Origin: Lentilactobacillus buchneri
GTDB lineage: Bacteria > Bacillota > Bacilli > Lactobacillales > Lactobacillaceae
NCBI RefSeq assembly: GCF_018314255.1
Contig: NZ_CP073066.1
Span: 1,612,001 to 1,676,000 of the forward strand
DNA: 64,000 nucleotides
Direction of reading: 5' to 3'
The position numbers were made by a program, and so were the translations under genes. Positions 53,462 to 62,765 of the stretch are shown here, piece after piece. The notes under the pieces are model-generated. The model was given only the letters and a program-made list of their open reading frames with translations. It was not told the DNA's origin and ran no database searches. How positions within the stretch are numbered: the first letter of the stretch is position 1; each line of letters begins with the position of its first letter.

Positions 53462-54790
53462 ATGACTGCTACACAAATCGAAAGTACTCAAGATTCAAAA
53501 CTGGTTGAGAGTCAGTTGAGCACCACGAGTGAGAAGCTCCATAATAATCTCGAAGTTGGCACCGAGAAACGTCAAGAAATTTGGGGCTTTGGTCAAACAT
53601 TTAACGAGTTGGGCTGGCAAGCACTACAAAGCCTATCTGAAGAAAAGCGTAACGAGATTTTGGACGATTTGTTCAAACCCGGAGAGGGTGAAAATTATCG
53701 AATTTGCCGGATCCCCGTTGGTGCCAGTGACTATGCTTTGAATTGGTATTCATTAGATGAAACACCAGGCGATTATGAGTTAAAAGATTTCTCCATCGAG
53801 CGTGATAAGAAATACTTAATTCCATATATCAAAGCTGCCCAAAAACGGAATCCAGACATCGTCTTTTCCGCTTCACCATGGAGCCCGCCTACATGGATGA
53901 AGACAAAACCCGTGTACAATTATGGAATCTTGAAACATGATAAGAAGACTCAACAAGCATATGCAAATTACTTTGTAAAGTTCATTCAGGCATATGAGAC
54001 TGAAGGAATTCACATTAGCCAACTGTTCCCACAAAATGAGCCTCAACGAGATCAGAAATTTCCTTCATGCTACTGGACTGGTGAGGAGTTACGTGACTTC
54101 ATCAAGAATTACCTTGGGCCAACTTTTGAAAAAGCAGGGTTGAATACCGACATCTGGTTAGGAACTATCAACTCGCCGCTCGAAGATACTGAAATGACCA
54201 AGGATGAAACCACCGACTATCCAGTCATTACTGAAACGGTTCTTTCAGAGCCCGATGCTTATCGGTATATTAAAGGGGTTACCTATCAATGGGCAGGCAA
54301 GTCTGTTCTTCAACGGACTGTACAAGCATTCCCGGAATTGAACTATTTCCAGTCAGAATCTGAATGTGGCAATGGTAACAATACTTGGACTTATGGGGAA
54401 TACGTCTTTAACTTATTCCGTCACTATATCAGTAATGGTGTGAACGCATATATGTACTGGAATTCTGTCTTACAAGATGGTGAAAGCACTTGGGGTTGGT
54501 TACAGAACAGCATGATTTCGGTTGATTCAAAGACTGGTCAGACGACCTATAACCCTGAATATTACGTTATGAAGCATTACGCACATTACGTTCGACCAGG
54601 TGCTCACTTGCTTTCGTATGGCGGCCACGCTGCTGGGGAAGCAACTGCTTATGAGAATACCGATGGTAGTGTCATTGTGGTGATGTCTAATAGTATGAAC
54701 CATGATCGAGACATCTCGATTGATGTTAAGGGCAAAACATACGAGGCTCACTTAAAAGAACATTCATTCAACACATTCGTTTTCTCTTAA
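53462..54790 (+). CDS. GH30-family glycoside hydrolase (intracellular, likely beta-xylosidase-type)
   Basis: The 442-residue GH30 enzyme has EIWGFGQTFNELGWQAL, SASPWSPPTWMKT, the acid/base Glu in LFPQNEPQRD, and the nucleophile Glu in NYFQSESECGNG. WGWLQNSMISVD and the C-terminal beta domain complete it. It has no signal peptide, so it acts on imported sugars. In this cluster, cleavage of xylo-oligosaccharides is likely, which makes it the probable backup for the dead GH120. The ATG at 53462 was chosen over a GTG at 53450 that overlaps the ribosome site. Confidence 0.87.
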   Translation: MTATQIESTQDSKLVESQLSTTSEKLHNNLEVGTEKRQEIWGFGQTFNELGWQALQSLSEEKRNEILDDLFKPGEGENYRICRIPVGASDYALNWYSLDETPGDYELKDFSIERDKKYLIPYIKAAQKRNPDIVFSASPWSPPTWMKTKPVYNYGILKHDKKTQQAYANYFVKFIQAYETEGIHISQLFPQNEPQRDQKFPSCYWTGEELRDFIKNYLGPTFEKAGLNTDIWLGTINSPLEDTEMTKDETTDYPVITETVLSEPDAYRYIKGVTYQWAGKSVLQRTVQAFPELNYFQSESECGNGNNTWTYGEYVFNLFRHYISNGVNAYMYWNSVLQDGESTWGWLQNSMISVDSKTGQTTYNPEYYVMKHYAHYVRPGAHLLSYGGHAAGEATAYENTDGSVIVVMSNSMNHDRDISIDVKGKTYEAHLKEHSFNTFVFS

Positions 54791-54842
54791 CGAGGCGCGG
54801 GCTGAAAAAACGGCTGGATAGATTTAAATATTTTAAAAGAGC

Positions 54843-54901
54843 TTGAAAAAGTATTTGCGACATGATAAATTTAAAATGTAAGTTGGTTTATATAACCAAC
54901 T
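54843..54901 (+). promoter_or_regulatory. xylA promoter with xylO-like operator
   Basis: TTGAAA (54843-54848) and TAAATT (54866-54871) are 17 bp apart. A 21-bp site at 54881-54901 has perfect 8-bp arms AGTTGGTT and AACCAACT around TATAT, placed over the transcription start. XylR binding there would block xylA. Confidence 0.7.
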
Positions 54902-54934
54902 AACTAACTAACAAAACCTGGAGGCTTGCTTATT

Positions 54935-56272
54935 ATGAGTTATTGGAATGTCGATAAAATTAAGTATGTTGGTACCGGAGAGAAAAAGTCAGGATTAGGA
55001 TTTCAATATTATAATCCGGATGAAGTCGTTGGTGGTAAGAAAATGCGTGATTGGTTACGCTTTGCGGTCGCTTATTGGCACACATTTGACCAACGGTTAG
55101 TCGATCCGTTTGGTGATGGAACGGCTATTCGCCCATATGACAAGTACACTGACCCAATGGATCAAGCGTTGGCTAAAGTGGATGCCGCATTTGAATTTTA
55201 TGATAAATTAGGCGTTGACTTTCTTTGTTTCCACGATCGGGATTTAGCTCCCGAAGGCGATACGCTTCGCGAAACCAATAGAAACCTGGACAAGGTTGTT
55301 GACAAAATCGTTGAAAACCAAAAAACTTCTGGAATGAAAGTGCTTTGGAACACATCCAACTTATTTACCAATCCCCGTTTTGTTGAGGGTGCCGGTACTT
55401 CACCATATGCTGACATTTTTGCTTACTCAGCAGCGCAATTAAAGCACAGTTTGGAAATTGGTAAGCGTGTCGGATCGGAAAACTACGTATTCTGGGGCGG
55501 CCGTGAAGGTTATGAATCACTTTGGAACACTGATATGAAACGTGAACAAGAACATGCTGCCAAATTATTCCATATGGCTAAAGACTACGCCAACGAAATT
55601 GGTTTTGATGCACAAATGCTGCTTGAACCAAAGCCAAAGGAACCAACCACTCATCAATATGATTTTGATGCTGCCACTACGATTGCCTTTATGAAAGAAT
55701 ATGGCCTTGATAAAGACTTCAAGCTTAATTTGGAAGGTAACCACGCGAACTTGGCCGGCCATACCTATCAACACGAAATCCGAGTTGCTCGAGAAGCCGG
55801 TTTGTTGGGCTCATTGGATGCCAACCAAGGTGATAAGCTGATTGGCTGGGATATTGACGAATACCCTTCAAACTTATACGAGACGACTGCGGCAATGACT
55901 GAAGTTGTTGAAAATGGTAGTATTGGACCTCGCGGCGGATTGAACTTTGATGCCAAGCCACGACGTTCTTCATTTGAACCAAATGACTTGTTCTATGGCC
56001 ACATTGTCGGAATGGATAGCTTTGCAGCCGGCTTGAGAGTTGCTGTTGCAATGAAAAACGACGGCGTCCTTGATGACATCGTTAAAAACCGCTATAGTTC
56101 ATTTGACTCAGGAATTGGTGCAGATATTGAATCTGGAAAAGCAAGTATGGCAGATCTTGAAAATTATTCACTGGATAAAACTCAAAAAGATCTTCGCGAT
56201 GCAACTCATTCAGATCATCTTGAAGAGATTAAAGATACAATTAACCATTACATCATTCAGACTTTAAAGTAA
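54935..56272 (+). CDS. xylA: Xylose isomerase
   Basis: The 445-residue class II enzyme has [20 protein letters not shown] with the catalytic His and Asp, [34 protein letters not shown] with metal-binding Glu, [18 protein letters not shown], and [19 protein letters not shown]. It turns D-xylose into D-xylulose in the cytoplasm. GGAGG precedes the ATG at 54935. It has its own promoter and operator and is followed by xylB. Confidence 0.96.
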   Translation: MSYWNVDKIKYVGTGEKKSGLGFQYYNPDEVVGGKKMRDWLRFAVAYWHTFDQRLVDPFGDGTAIRPYDKYTDPMDQALAKVDAAFEFYDKLGVDFLCFHDRDLAPEGDTLRETNRNLDKVVDKIVENQKTSGMKVLWNTSNLFTNPRFVEGAGTSPYADIFAYSAAQLKHSLEIGKRVGSENYVFWGGREGYESLWNTDMKREQEHAAKLFHMAKDYANEIGFDAQMLLEPKPKEPTTHQYDFDAATTIAFMKEYGLDKDFKLNLEGNHANLAGHTYQHEIRVAREAGLLGSLDANQGDKLIGWDIDEYPSNLYETTAAMTEVVENGSIGPRGGLNFDAKPRRSSFEPNDLFYGHIVGMDSFAAGLRVAVAMKNDGVLDDIVKNRYSSFDSGIGADIESGKASMADLENYSLDKTQKDLRDATHSDHLEEIKDTINHYIIQTLK

Positions 56273-56295
56273 CATCCTGATCAAATACAATAATT

Positions 56296-56332
56296 AATGG
56301 GAATGGGATTAATTTTTCATTCTCATTTTTTT
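56296..56332 (+). terminator. Hairpin with T-run between xylA and xylB
   Basis: AATGGGAATG pairs with CATTCTCATT (one G-U) over a 12-nt loop, followed by TTTTT. It lies just before the xylB ribosome site and may lower xylB expression relative to xylA. Confidence 0.65.
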
Positions 56333-56347
56333 CGAGGAGGAGAAGAT

Positions 56348-57859
56348 ATGACTGAATGCGTACTGGGTGTCGATCTAGGCACCAGCTCTGTTAAAGTAAC
56401 TGCGGTAAGTCGGACTGGTGAAATCATTGCCCAGGAAGGAATGGATTTCCCACTACAACAGCCACAACCGGGTTACGCGGAACAAGACCCCGAAGACTGG
56501 GTCAGTGCCACGACTGTTTCAATTGTTCGACTCATTTTAAAAGATAAGCTCACCCCCGACCAAATTGTCGGTATCAGTTATTCCGGTCAGATGCATGGGC
56601 TCGTCTTGCTCGATAGCAATAATGAAGTCCTGCGTCCAGCCATGCTTTGGAATGACACTCGTTCTACCCAACAGCGCCAAGAGATCATGGCTAAAATGGG
56701 TAGTCGGTTCATAGAAATTACCCATAACAAGCCGTTGGAAGGCTTTACGCTGCCCAAACTGTTGTGGGTGAAGGAAAATCAGCCCCAGATCTTTCAGCAG
56801 GCTAAAACGATGTTATTGCCAAAGGATTACCTAAGGTTCAGAATGACTGGTCAATTGGCAATTGATTCCTCGGACGCAACTGGAACTGTGATGTTTGATG
56901 TCGACAAACAGCAATGGAGCAAAGAGATTTTAGATGCATTTGATATTCCCGAGAAGATTTGTCCGCCATTAGTCAGATCCATTGATGAGACGGGGAATAT
57001 TAATGAGTGGTACGCAGAATATTCTGGATTATCCACCCACACCAAAACCTTTGGCGGCGGTGCTGATAATGCTTGTGGCGCAGTGGGTGCCGGCATTGAC
57101 GGACCCACAAAGGTGCTCTCCAGCATTGGAACTTCCGGAGTGATTTTAAAATATGAACCCCAAAAGGAAACCAATTATGATGGCGTGATTCAATACGAGG
57201 ACCATGCCATTCCCAATGCCTATTACTCAATGGGCGTTACCTTGGCCGCAGGATTTTCACTGAGTTGGTTCAAAAAGACCTTTGCCGAAAACGAGGACTT
57301 TACTGCAGTCGTGGATAGTGCCGCCAAATCAACAGTCGGCGCTAATGGGTTGCTCTTTGCCCCGTACATTGTTGGTGAGCGGGCGCCATACGCCGATGCG
57401 GACATCCGCGGCAGCTTTATCGGCATTGACGGAATCCATCAGCGCCACGATTTTGTTCGCGCCGTATTGGAGGGAATTATCTTTTCCTTCAGAGATATTT
57501 TGGATTTGTATGAGGCGAAAGGAAACCAATTTGAGACAGTCATCTCGATTGGCGGCGGAGCCAAGAGTCCCCTCTGGCAGCAGATCCAGGCCAATATTTT
57601 CAATGTCAAAGTGGTCTCCCTGCAAAATGAACAGGGGCCGGGACTGGGAGCTGCCATGCTGGCTGCGGTTGGCCTGGGATGGTATCATGACATCTCCGAG
57701 TGTGCCAAGACCTTTATCCAGTTCAAAGATGTCTTTTTACCTGAGCCGGATAACGTGGAAAAGTATCGTCAATTGCATCAAATTTATCGAAAAATTTATC
57801 CAAGTACCAAAGAAATCACGCATGAGCTGGTTGATTTCCGACGAGATAATCAGCGTTAG
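56348..57859 (+). CDS. xylB: Xylulokinase
   Basis: The 503-residue FGGY kinase starts [20 protein letters not shown]. It has [33 protein letters not shown] with the catalytic Asp region, [14 protein letters not shown], and [20 protein letters not shown]. It phosphorylates xylulose to xylulose 5-phosphate for the phosphoketolase route. GGAGGAG precedes the ATG at 56348. It follows xylA by 75 bp, with an attenuator-like hairpin between. Confidence 0.96.
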   Translation: MTECVLGVDLGTSSVKVTAVSRTGEIIAQEGMDFPLQQPQPGYAEQDPEDWVSATTVSIVRLILKDKLTPDQIVGISYSGQMHGLVLLDSNNEVLRPAMLWNDTRSTQQRQEIMAKMGSRFIEITHNKPLEGFTLPKLLWVKENQPQIFQQAKTMLLPKDYLRFRMTGQLAIDSSDATGTVMFDVDKQQWSKEILDAFDIPEKICPPLVRSIDETGNINEWYAEYSGLSTHTKTFGGGADNACGAVGAGIDGPTKVLSSIGTSGVILKYEPQKETNYDGVIQYEDHAIPNAYYSMGVTLAAGFSLSWFKKTFAENEDFTAVVDSAAKSTVGANGLLFAPYIVGERAPYADADIRGSFIGIDGIHQRHDFVRAVLEGIIFSFRDILDLYEAKGNQFETVISIGGGAKSPLWQQIQANIFNVKVVSLQNEQGPGLGAAMLAAVGLGWYHDISECAKTFIQFKDVFLPEPDNVEKYRQLHQIYRKIYPSTKEITHELVDFRRDNQR

Positions 57860-57869
57860 CAACCATCCG

Positions 57870-57900
57870 ATGGAACTTCGAAACTGCAGGTTCCATTTTT
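57870..57900 (+). terminator. Terminator after xylB
   Basis: ATGGAAC pairs with GTTCCAT around a 13-nt loop, followed by TTTTTTA. It ends the xyl operon just past the xylB stop. Confidence 0.75.
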
Positions 57901-57965
57901 TATTTAAAAAAGGTGACGCGATGTCACTCCCAAAAAAACAACTCAACTTTATGGAGGAATTCATC

Positions 57966-58208
57966 ATGGATTTCAAATTAATTGTCGCAATCATCGCCAT
58001 CACCTCGGGGGCTGCCACGCCTGTCCTGCATTTGGTAACTGGTTTAGCCGCAATTGTCTTGATGGCTTTTCATTTTCTGTGGGCCGGTTACGTTTTATGG
58101 CTGGGGAGTGAAAAGTCCAAACGCAATTTCCACAAGTTCAGCTTGCTTGTATGGCTGTTCTGGCTGATCCCGTACGTTGCCGGGTTGGTAATGGGAATGA
58201 GCAACTAA
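57966..58208 (+). CDS. Small membrane protein of unknown function
   Basis: The 80-residue protein has three hydrophobic stretches (residues 3-20, about 21-42, and 55-76) with the basic loop GSEKSKRNFHKFS between the second and third. The ATG at 57966 follows GGAGG by 8 nt; an in-frame ATG at 57921 lacks a site. It lies after the xylB terminator and has its own terminator. No family was recognised. Confidence 0.7.
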   Translation: MDFKLIVAIIAITSGAATPVLHLVTGLAAIVLMAFHFLWAGYVLWLGSEKSKRNFHKFSLLVWLFWLIPYVAGLVMGMSN

Positions 58209-58221
58209 GCAATCGGACACG

Positions 58222-58262
58222 AAAGGGTCAAAACACCAGTTTGATGATGTTTTGACCCTTTT
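58222..58262. terminator. Bidirectional terminator between convergent genes
   Basis: AAAGGGTCAAAACA pairs perfectly with TGTTTTGACCCTTT around a 13-nt loop, between the small membrane gene and the permease gene. Confidence 0.88.
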
Positions 58263-58331
58263 GACAATTAGTTTGGTTGAAAAGATTATTTTAACGACAT
58301 ATCTGAAATTAAAACGAATGCCATTTTTCAA

Positions 58332-59732
58332 TTAATCATTCTGAGCTTCGGCAACCGCCAAACTGCGTTGATGCAGGTAGGTTACACCGCCGAAGACAAC
58401 TGTCCAGATGATGGCACCGACCGCACCGATAATATCTTGTGGGATGAAGAACAAGGTCACAAAGATAATGGCGAAGAAGGCAATGGTGAGGGGGCTGGTG
58501 AAATTGTACCAAGGCATTTTGAAACCATTTGGCAGAAAGTCACTGGATTCACGGTATTTCCGATGAGCCATCATTGCCAAGGCGTATACCAGGATATACA
58601 TGTCATTTGAAGAACCAGCAACGATCGTAAAGACTGAGGCCGTGGCGTTGGTCAGACTCATCAACGGGGTAATCAAGAGGCACAATGCGGAAAAGCCAAT
58701 CGCAGCGGCTGGAACCCCATTTTTAGAAATCTTAGCAAAATGGCGGTTCATAAAGCTATCCTTAGGCGTCTCAGTAGCCAGCTGGTAGAAGTGACGGCCA
58801 GCCGAGAAGATAAAGCTGTTCAAAGACGATGAAGCGGATGTCAAAACAACAAAGTTAATGACAGCTGCTGCTGCCGGGAAGCCGGCTAATTTGAAGACCT
58901 GGACAAATGGGCTGCTGGCAGGCGTCAAATGGGTCCATGGGATGATGCCCATGATCACGATTAAAGCGCCAAAGTAGAAGATCAAAATTTTCAGTAGCGT
59001 TTCGTTAACGGCTTTTTTGATGATTCGATGCGGTGTTTCGGCTTCACCGATGGTAATGCTGACAAATTCAATTCCTTGAAAGGCAAAGAAGACCATTGGG
59101 AAGGCTGAGATGAAACTCAAGCCACCGTGAGGGAACATTGAGAAGTTATGGAAAATATTTTGAACGGATGCGTGGCCAAGTGGGGTGGTCGAGTGGGTAA
59201 ACATCATGAAGACCCCGGTGGCGATTAAGGCGACAATCGCGATGATTTTGATTAAAGCGAACCAGAATTCAGCCTCACCAAAGACCTTGGCGGCGATTAA
59301 GTTAACAGCTGCCAGCGTTCCTAAGAACACAATTTGAATCAGCCACGACGGGATATTTGGGAACCAAAACTGAACATATGTAGAGATGGCGGTAATTTCT
59401 GCCATGGCACAAAATGAAAGTCCCAGCCAGTAAGTCCAGCCGGTAAAGTGGCCGACGGTGGGTCCTAAATATCGGGTAATGAATGAGACAAATGTGTGTT
59501 GTGATGGATCTGAATAAAGCATTTCACCGATGGCACGCATCATTAAGAAGAAAAAGATACCTAACACTAAATAGACTAATAAAATTGATGGGCCGGTTTT
59601 ACTGATGGTGGTCCCGGAACCTAAGAATAAGCCGGTTCCAATCGTGCCTCCGATAGCGATCATCTGAACGTTGCGGTTGCTCAAGGAGCGGCGGGTGCCG
59701 TCTGCGTTTTCAGTTACTTCTGTTTTTTGCAT
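58332..59732 (-). CDS. APC-family amino acid permease
   Basis: The 466-residue AAT-type permease has 12 membrane helices. The first shows NVQMIAIGGTIGTGLFLGSG with the GxGxG substrate motif, followed by ILLVYLVLGIFFFLMMRAIG and MLYSDPSQHTFVSF, typical of lysine/aromatic/proline transporters. The ATG at 59732 has GAGAGGAAG upstream. An Lrp-type gene lies upstream on the same strand. The exact amino acid is not readable from sequence. Confidence 0.88.
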   Translation of the reverse strand: MQKTEVTENADGTRRSLSNRNVQMIAIGGTIGTGLFLGSGTTISKTGPSILLVYLVLGIFFFLMMRAIGEMLYSDPSQHTFVSFITRYLGPTVGHFTGWTYWLGLSFCAMAEITAISTYVQFWFPNIPSWLIQIVFLGTLAAVNLIAAKVFGEAEFWFALIKIIAIVALIATGVFMMFTHSTTPLGHASVQNIFHNFSMFPHGGLSFISAFPMVFFAFQGIEFVSITIGEAETPHRIIKKAVNETLLKILIFYFGALIVIMGIIPWTHLTPASSPFVQVFKLAGFPAAAAVINFVVLTSASSSLNSFIFSAGRHFYQLATETPKDSFMNRHFAKISKNGVPAAAIGFSALCLLITPLMSLTNATASVFTIVAGSSNDMYILVYALAMMAHRKYRESSDFLPNGFKMPWYNFTSPLTIAFFAIIFVTLFFIPQDIIGAVGAIIWTVVFGGVTYLHQRSLAVAEAQND

Positions 59733-59937
59733 GAATAAACTTCCTCTCTGTTGGTAATGATGAATCAAATTAGAGGCCTCTAATTAATTTGTCATTATAC
59801 TAACACCACGGTGTCTAAATCGGGCATTTTAGAGAGGAAGTTTTCAGATGATTTTGTGATTTTGATTATTTTTTCATGAAAAAAAGGCAGGATTGCCGGT
59901 TTGCCTATGAAAATAAAAAACTTTTTGCAGCTCTTGA

Positions 59938-60384
59938 CTATTCGTCGTTTTCCGGCAGTTTTAGTGGGCGAGGGCCAATATTCGTTGTGAAGGCAACGTT
60001 TGTGTGACTGTAGCCGAACTCCTTAAGAGACGCGTTGAATTCATTCAGTTCGGTCATGGTTTTATAGAAAACCTTCAGCTGAACCGAGGCGTCTCCGGTG
60101 ATGTAGTTGCATTCCACCACATTGGGAATTTTTGAAATGAAGTCAACAAACTTAGGCATTTCAACGTAACTAACGTCAATTCGGACAAATGCTTTGATCA
60201 AATAGCCCAACTTTTCGTAATTGACATTGGCGGTATAGCCGTTGATGAACCCATGATTTTCAAGATTTTGCAGGCGAACGGACGCGGATGGCGCGGAGAT
60301 GAAACATTTTTCAGCGATGCTCTTGATGGATGCCCGGCCGTCTTCTTGAATGATATTTAAAATTTTGCGATCTAATTTGTCCAT
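59938..60384 (-). CDS. Lrp/AsnC-family transcriptional regulator
   Basis: The 148-residue protein has the AsnC HTH (LDRKILNIIQEDGRASIKSI, SAPSASVRLQNLENHGFING) and a RAM domain with YLIAKAF-like IKAFVRIDVSYVE and NVVECNYITGDASVQLKVF. It likely senses an amino acid. The ATG at 60384 follows AAGGAG; the longer frame lacks one. The permease is downstream on the same strand and a drug-type MFS diverges upstream, so it may control either. Confidence 0.9.
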   Translation of the reverse strand: MDKLDRKILNIIQEDGRASIKSIAEKCFISAPSASVRLQNLENHGFINGYTANVNYEKLGYLIKAFVRIDVSYVEMPKFVDFISKIPNVVECNYITGDASVQLKVFYKTMTELNEFNASLKEFGYSHTNVAFTTNIGPRPLKLPENDE

Positions 60385-60556
60385 TCGTTTTCTCCTTAAA
60401 AATAGTTTGCGTACATTATACCATTCACCATTTTGAATGGTTTTGAGAAAGCTCGTTGGTAAATGCGTCATGGTATTAATGATAATTGCCACATACAATG
60501 AGAATGGCTATAATGAATTTTGTATCTAAAATTCGAATTTAGTAAGGTCTTGAAAA

Positions 60557-61777
60557 ATGATGAAATCGAAAACACCACAATGGAAGAAAAACATGTGGGC
60601 GCTTTGGTTCGGCAACTTTGCCACCGGTGCCGGCGCGAGTATGTCAATGCCGTTTCTGCCGCTCTTTATCTCCGAGATGGGCAACTTCCCCAAGTGGCAA
60701 TTAACGTTATATGCCGGGCTGGCATTCTCAGGCGTGTTCTTGAGTCAGGCGATTGTCTCGCCAATGTGGGGAAATCTGGCTGATAAAACCGGTCGAAAAC
60801 CAATGCTGCTGAGAGCGGCGATCGGGATGACGATTAGTGCCACACTGACAGGGTTGTCGCCGAATGTCTGGTTCCTGATCATTATTCGTTTTATCCAGGG
60901 AACTTTCTCGGGATATATCAATAATGCCTACGCGCTGATTGCCAGTGAAGTTCCAACTGAAGACAGCGGTAAGACGATGGGAACTTTGACGACCGGAAAT
61001 GTCGGTGGGCAACTGATTGGACCGATTATTGGCGGATATCTTTCTGGTATTTTTGGCTACCGGCTGCCATTTTATATGTTTGGGTTCATGATGTTTCTGG
61101 CATCACTGTCGACTTGGTTCTTTGTTAAAGAAGACTTCACCCCAATTAAAAAGGGTGCCAAGACGGGAATGAAGGATGCTTTTCGAGGGATCGCTCACAA
61201 GCGCGTGGTCTGGGCAATGATCATTTCATCAATGCTGGTCATGGCTGCCACGACCTCCATCAACCCAATTATTAGTTTGTTTGTCAAAGAATTAATGCAT
61301 AGTCATGGAAACGTAGCCTTTACCAGTGGGGTGATCGCGGCACTGCCCGGGATTGCGACGATTTTTGCAGCACCTTATTTAGGTAGATTGGGCGATCATA
61401 TCGGACCTGAGCGAATCCTGTTGGCTGGGCTGATCTTCTCGGCGGTCGTCTTCTTTCCAATGTTCTTTGTGACTACGGTTGTGATGTTGGGTGTGCTGCG
61501 ATTCTTGATTGGGATCGCCAATGCGGCACTGCTGCCGATTACTCAAACCGTCATGACACTGGAGGCGCCGGCCCGTTCGGTGAGTCGAATTTTTAGTTAC
61601 AACCAGTCCTTCCAGGCAATGGGGGCGGTTGTTGGCCCCATGCTGGCATCAGGGGTTGCCGGGATTTTGGACTATCGATACGTTTTCTTGATGACCACGC
61701 TGTTGGTATTAATCAACATTGTGGTGGTTGTCGTTGCTTATAAGAAGGACCATGTTAAGGTTGTTCCAAATCAATAG
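60557..61777 (+). CDS. MFS multidrug-type transporter (MdtG/LmrP-like)
   Basis: The 406-residue protein has 12 membrane helices. FATGAGASMSMPFLPLFISE is helix 1, MWGNLADKTGRKPMLLRAAI is the DHA motif A loop, RFIQGTFSGYINNAYALIAS is helix 4, and GGQLIGPIIGGYLSGIFGYR is the drug-antiporter motif C. It resembles DHA1 pumps. It diverges from the Lrp gene. AAGG lies about 10 nt before the ATG at 60557; an ATG at 60560 is equally possible. Confidence 0.85.
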   Translation: MMKSKTPQWKKNMWALWFGNFATGAGASMSMPFLPLFISEMGNFPKWQLTLYAGLAFSGVFLSQAIVSPMWGNLADKTGRKPMLLRAAIGMTISATLTGLSPNVWFLIIIRFIQGTFSGYINNAYALIASEVPTEDSGKTMGTLTTGNVGGQLIGPIIGGYLSGIFGYRLPFYMFGFMMFLASLSTWFFVKEDFTPIKKGAKTGMKDAFRGIAHKRVVWAMIISSMLVMAATTSINPIISLFVKELMHSHGNVAFTSGVIAALPGIATIFAAPYLGRLGDHIGPERILLAGLIFSAVVFFPMFFVTTVVMLGVLRFLIGIANAALLPITQTVMTLEAPARSVSRIFSYNQSFQAMGAVVGPMLASGVAGILDYRYVFLMTTLLVLINIVVVVVAYKKDHVKVVPNQ

Positions 61778-61809
61778 TTTTTGTGCGCAACTTTTTACTG
61801 ATTATTTTG

Positions 61810-61838
61810 TTGACTTTACGTTCCTAAAACCGTATCTT
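61810..61838 (+). promoter_or_regulatory. Promoter of the small-protein/GNAT pair
   Basis: TTGACT (61810-61815) and TATCTT (61833-61838) are 17 bp apart, 47 bp before the small gene's start. Confidence 0.6.
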
Positions 61839-61885
61839 TATGTTAGAGGCAGATGATGGCAGATAGGGCTGTGAAGAGGGATAGT

Positions 61886-62077
61886 ATGGCCACAAAAAGT
61901 TTCCAAACTGATTTTAAGTTTACCAGCAAATCTGGTCATGCGCTCGCAGAAGCATTCGTGCATTCTCGGCGAGTAGATATTAAGATTACCCAACCAGTAA
62001 ACAGGTACACTGACAATAACTCTGAGCAATTCCATAAAAAGTTCGATAAGTTATTTGCTCAGAAAGTGAGAAAATAG
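61886..62077 (+). CDS. Small protein of unknown function upstream of a GNAT gene
   Basis: The 63-residue protein is polar and basic (MATKSFQTDFKFTSKSGHAL; FHKKFDKLFAQKVRK), with no membrane segment. GAGGG lies 7 nt before the ATG at 61886, and its own promoter is upstream. The stop is 3 bp before the GNAT-like gene, so the two are co-transcribed. The size and spacing resemble antitoxin-toxin pairs with GNAT toxins, but the sequence shows no known antitoxin domain. Confidence 0.65.
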   Translation: MATKSFQTDFKFTSKSGHALAEAFVHSRRVDIKITQPVNRYTDNNSEQFHKKFDKLFAQKVRK

Positions 62078-62080
62078 AAT

Positions 62081-62705
62081 ATGGCATTTGAAGTAGTTTC
62101 ATTAGGAAAGCTGCTAGAGAGCTACCCAGAAGATAGCATTCGCCAGCAGCTTTCTTCTTTTTTGCCTATAAATGATGATGTGGCTCACTTTATTCACGAT
62201 ACTGCGATTCAATTTGAAAAGATTGGTTTATCACGAACGACACTAGTTTATACGTCAATAAAGGGGCAATTAGTTATAGCTGGGTATTTTTCCATATCTT
62301 CGAAACCACTCTCGATCTCCAAGAAAAACTGGCACCATTTGAGTAAAAGTGTTCAAAAAAAGGTTAATGCCCATTGGTTACAAAACTGCTCAAGACAGCT
62401 ATGAAGTTTCCTCCATACTTCTTGGCCAGTTGGGGAAAAATTTTTTGTATAAAGATCAAAATGTTATCACAGGTGAAGAACTGCTTGGCCTTGCTTATGA
62501 GGAAATTAAACATGCTTGGAAAGCAATCGTCGGTACCATGTTGTATCTTGAAGCAAAAAATGAACCACATTTGAGAGACTTTTATACCGCTAATGGATTT
62601 AGCCAGTTATTATTAAAGAAGAGTGATATCGACAAACAACCCACGATTCCATATGTTTCTGTCAATGGGCTTCACTTATATATTAAGAAACTAAGCGATA
62701 TTTGA
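62081..62705 (+). pseudogene. GNAT-type acetyltransferase-like gene with a 1-nt frameshift
   Basis: The first part (MAFEVVSLGKLLESYPEDSI to NWHHLSKSVQ) continues after an A7 run (62355-62361) in the next frame as LMPIGYKTAQDSYEVSSILL, GQLGKNF and ending LHLYIKKLSDI. Removing one A gives one protein of about 207 residues. ITGEELLGLAYEEIKHAW, GTMLYLEAKNEPHLRDFY and FYTANGFSQL look like the acetyl-CoA and C-terminal parts of a GNAT fold. The first frame otherwise ends at 62404. It could be a real frameshift, phase variation, or a sequence error. Confidence 0.65.
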
Positions 62706-62765
62706 TCAGACATTGTCCAATCCATTGTGTACTGCAATCAAACCAAATAAGACCATCAAAAAAGT

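Noticed and set aside
53450..53464. TGAAAACGTTCA as a cre site at the GH30 start
   Set aside because: It is too short for the cre consensus and overlaps the ribosome site and start codon; the full palindrome at 51835-51847 is the convincing one.
57282..57965. A long plus-strand frame running through the 3' half of xylB into the small membrane gene
   Set aside because: It is a shadow of xylB in another frame; only its last 80 codons, from the ATG at 57966 with its own GGAGG site, look like a real gene.
62355..62362. Programmed -1 frameshift at an A AAA AAG slippery heptamer in the GNAT-like gene
   Set aside because: The heptamer is in the correct phase for -1 slippage, but the downstream coding frame is the +1 frame, so -1 shifting would not join the two halves. 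An extra A is the simpler explanation.
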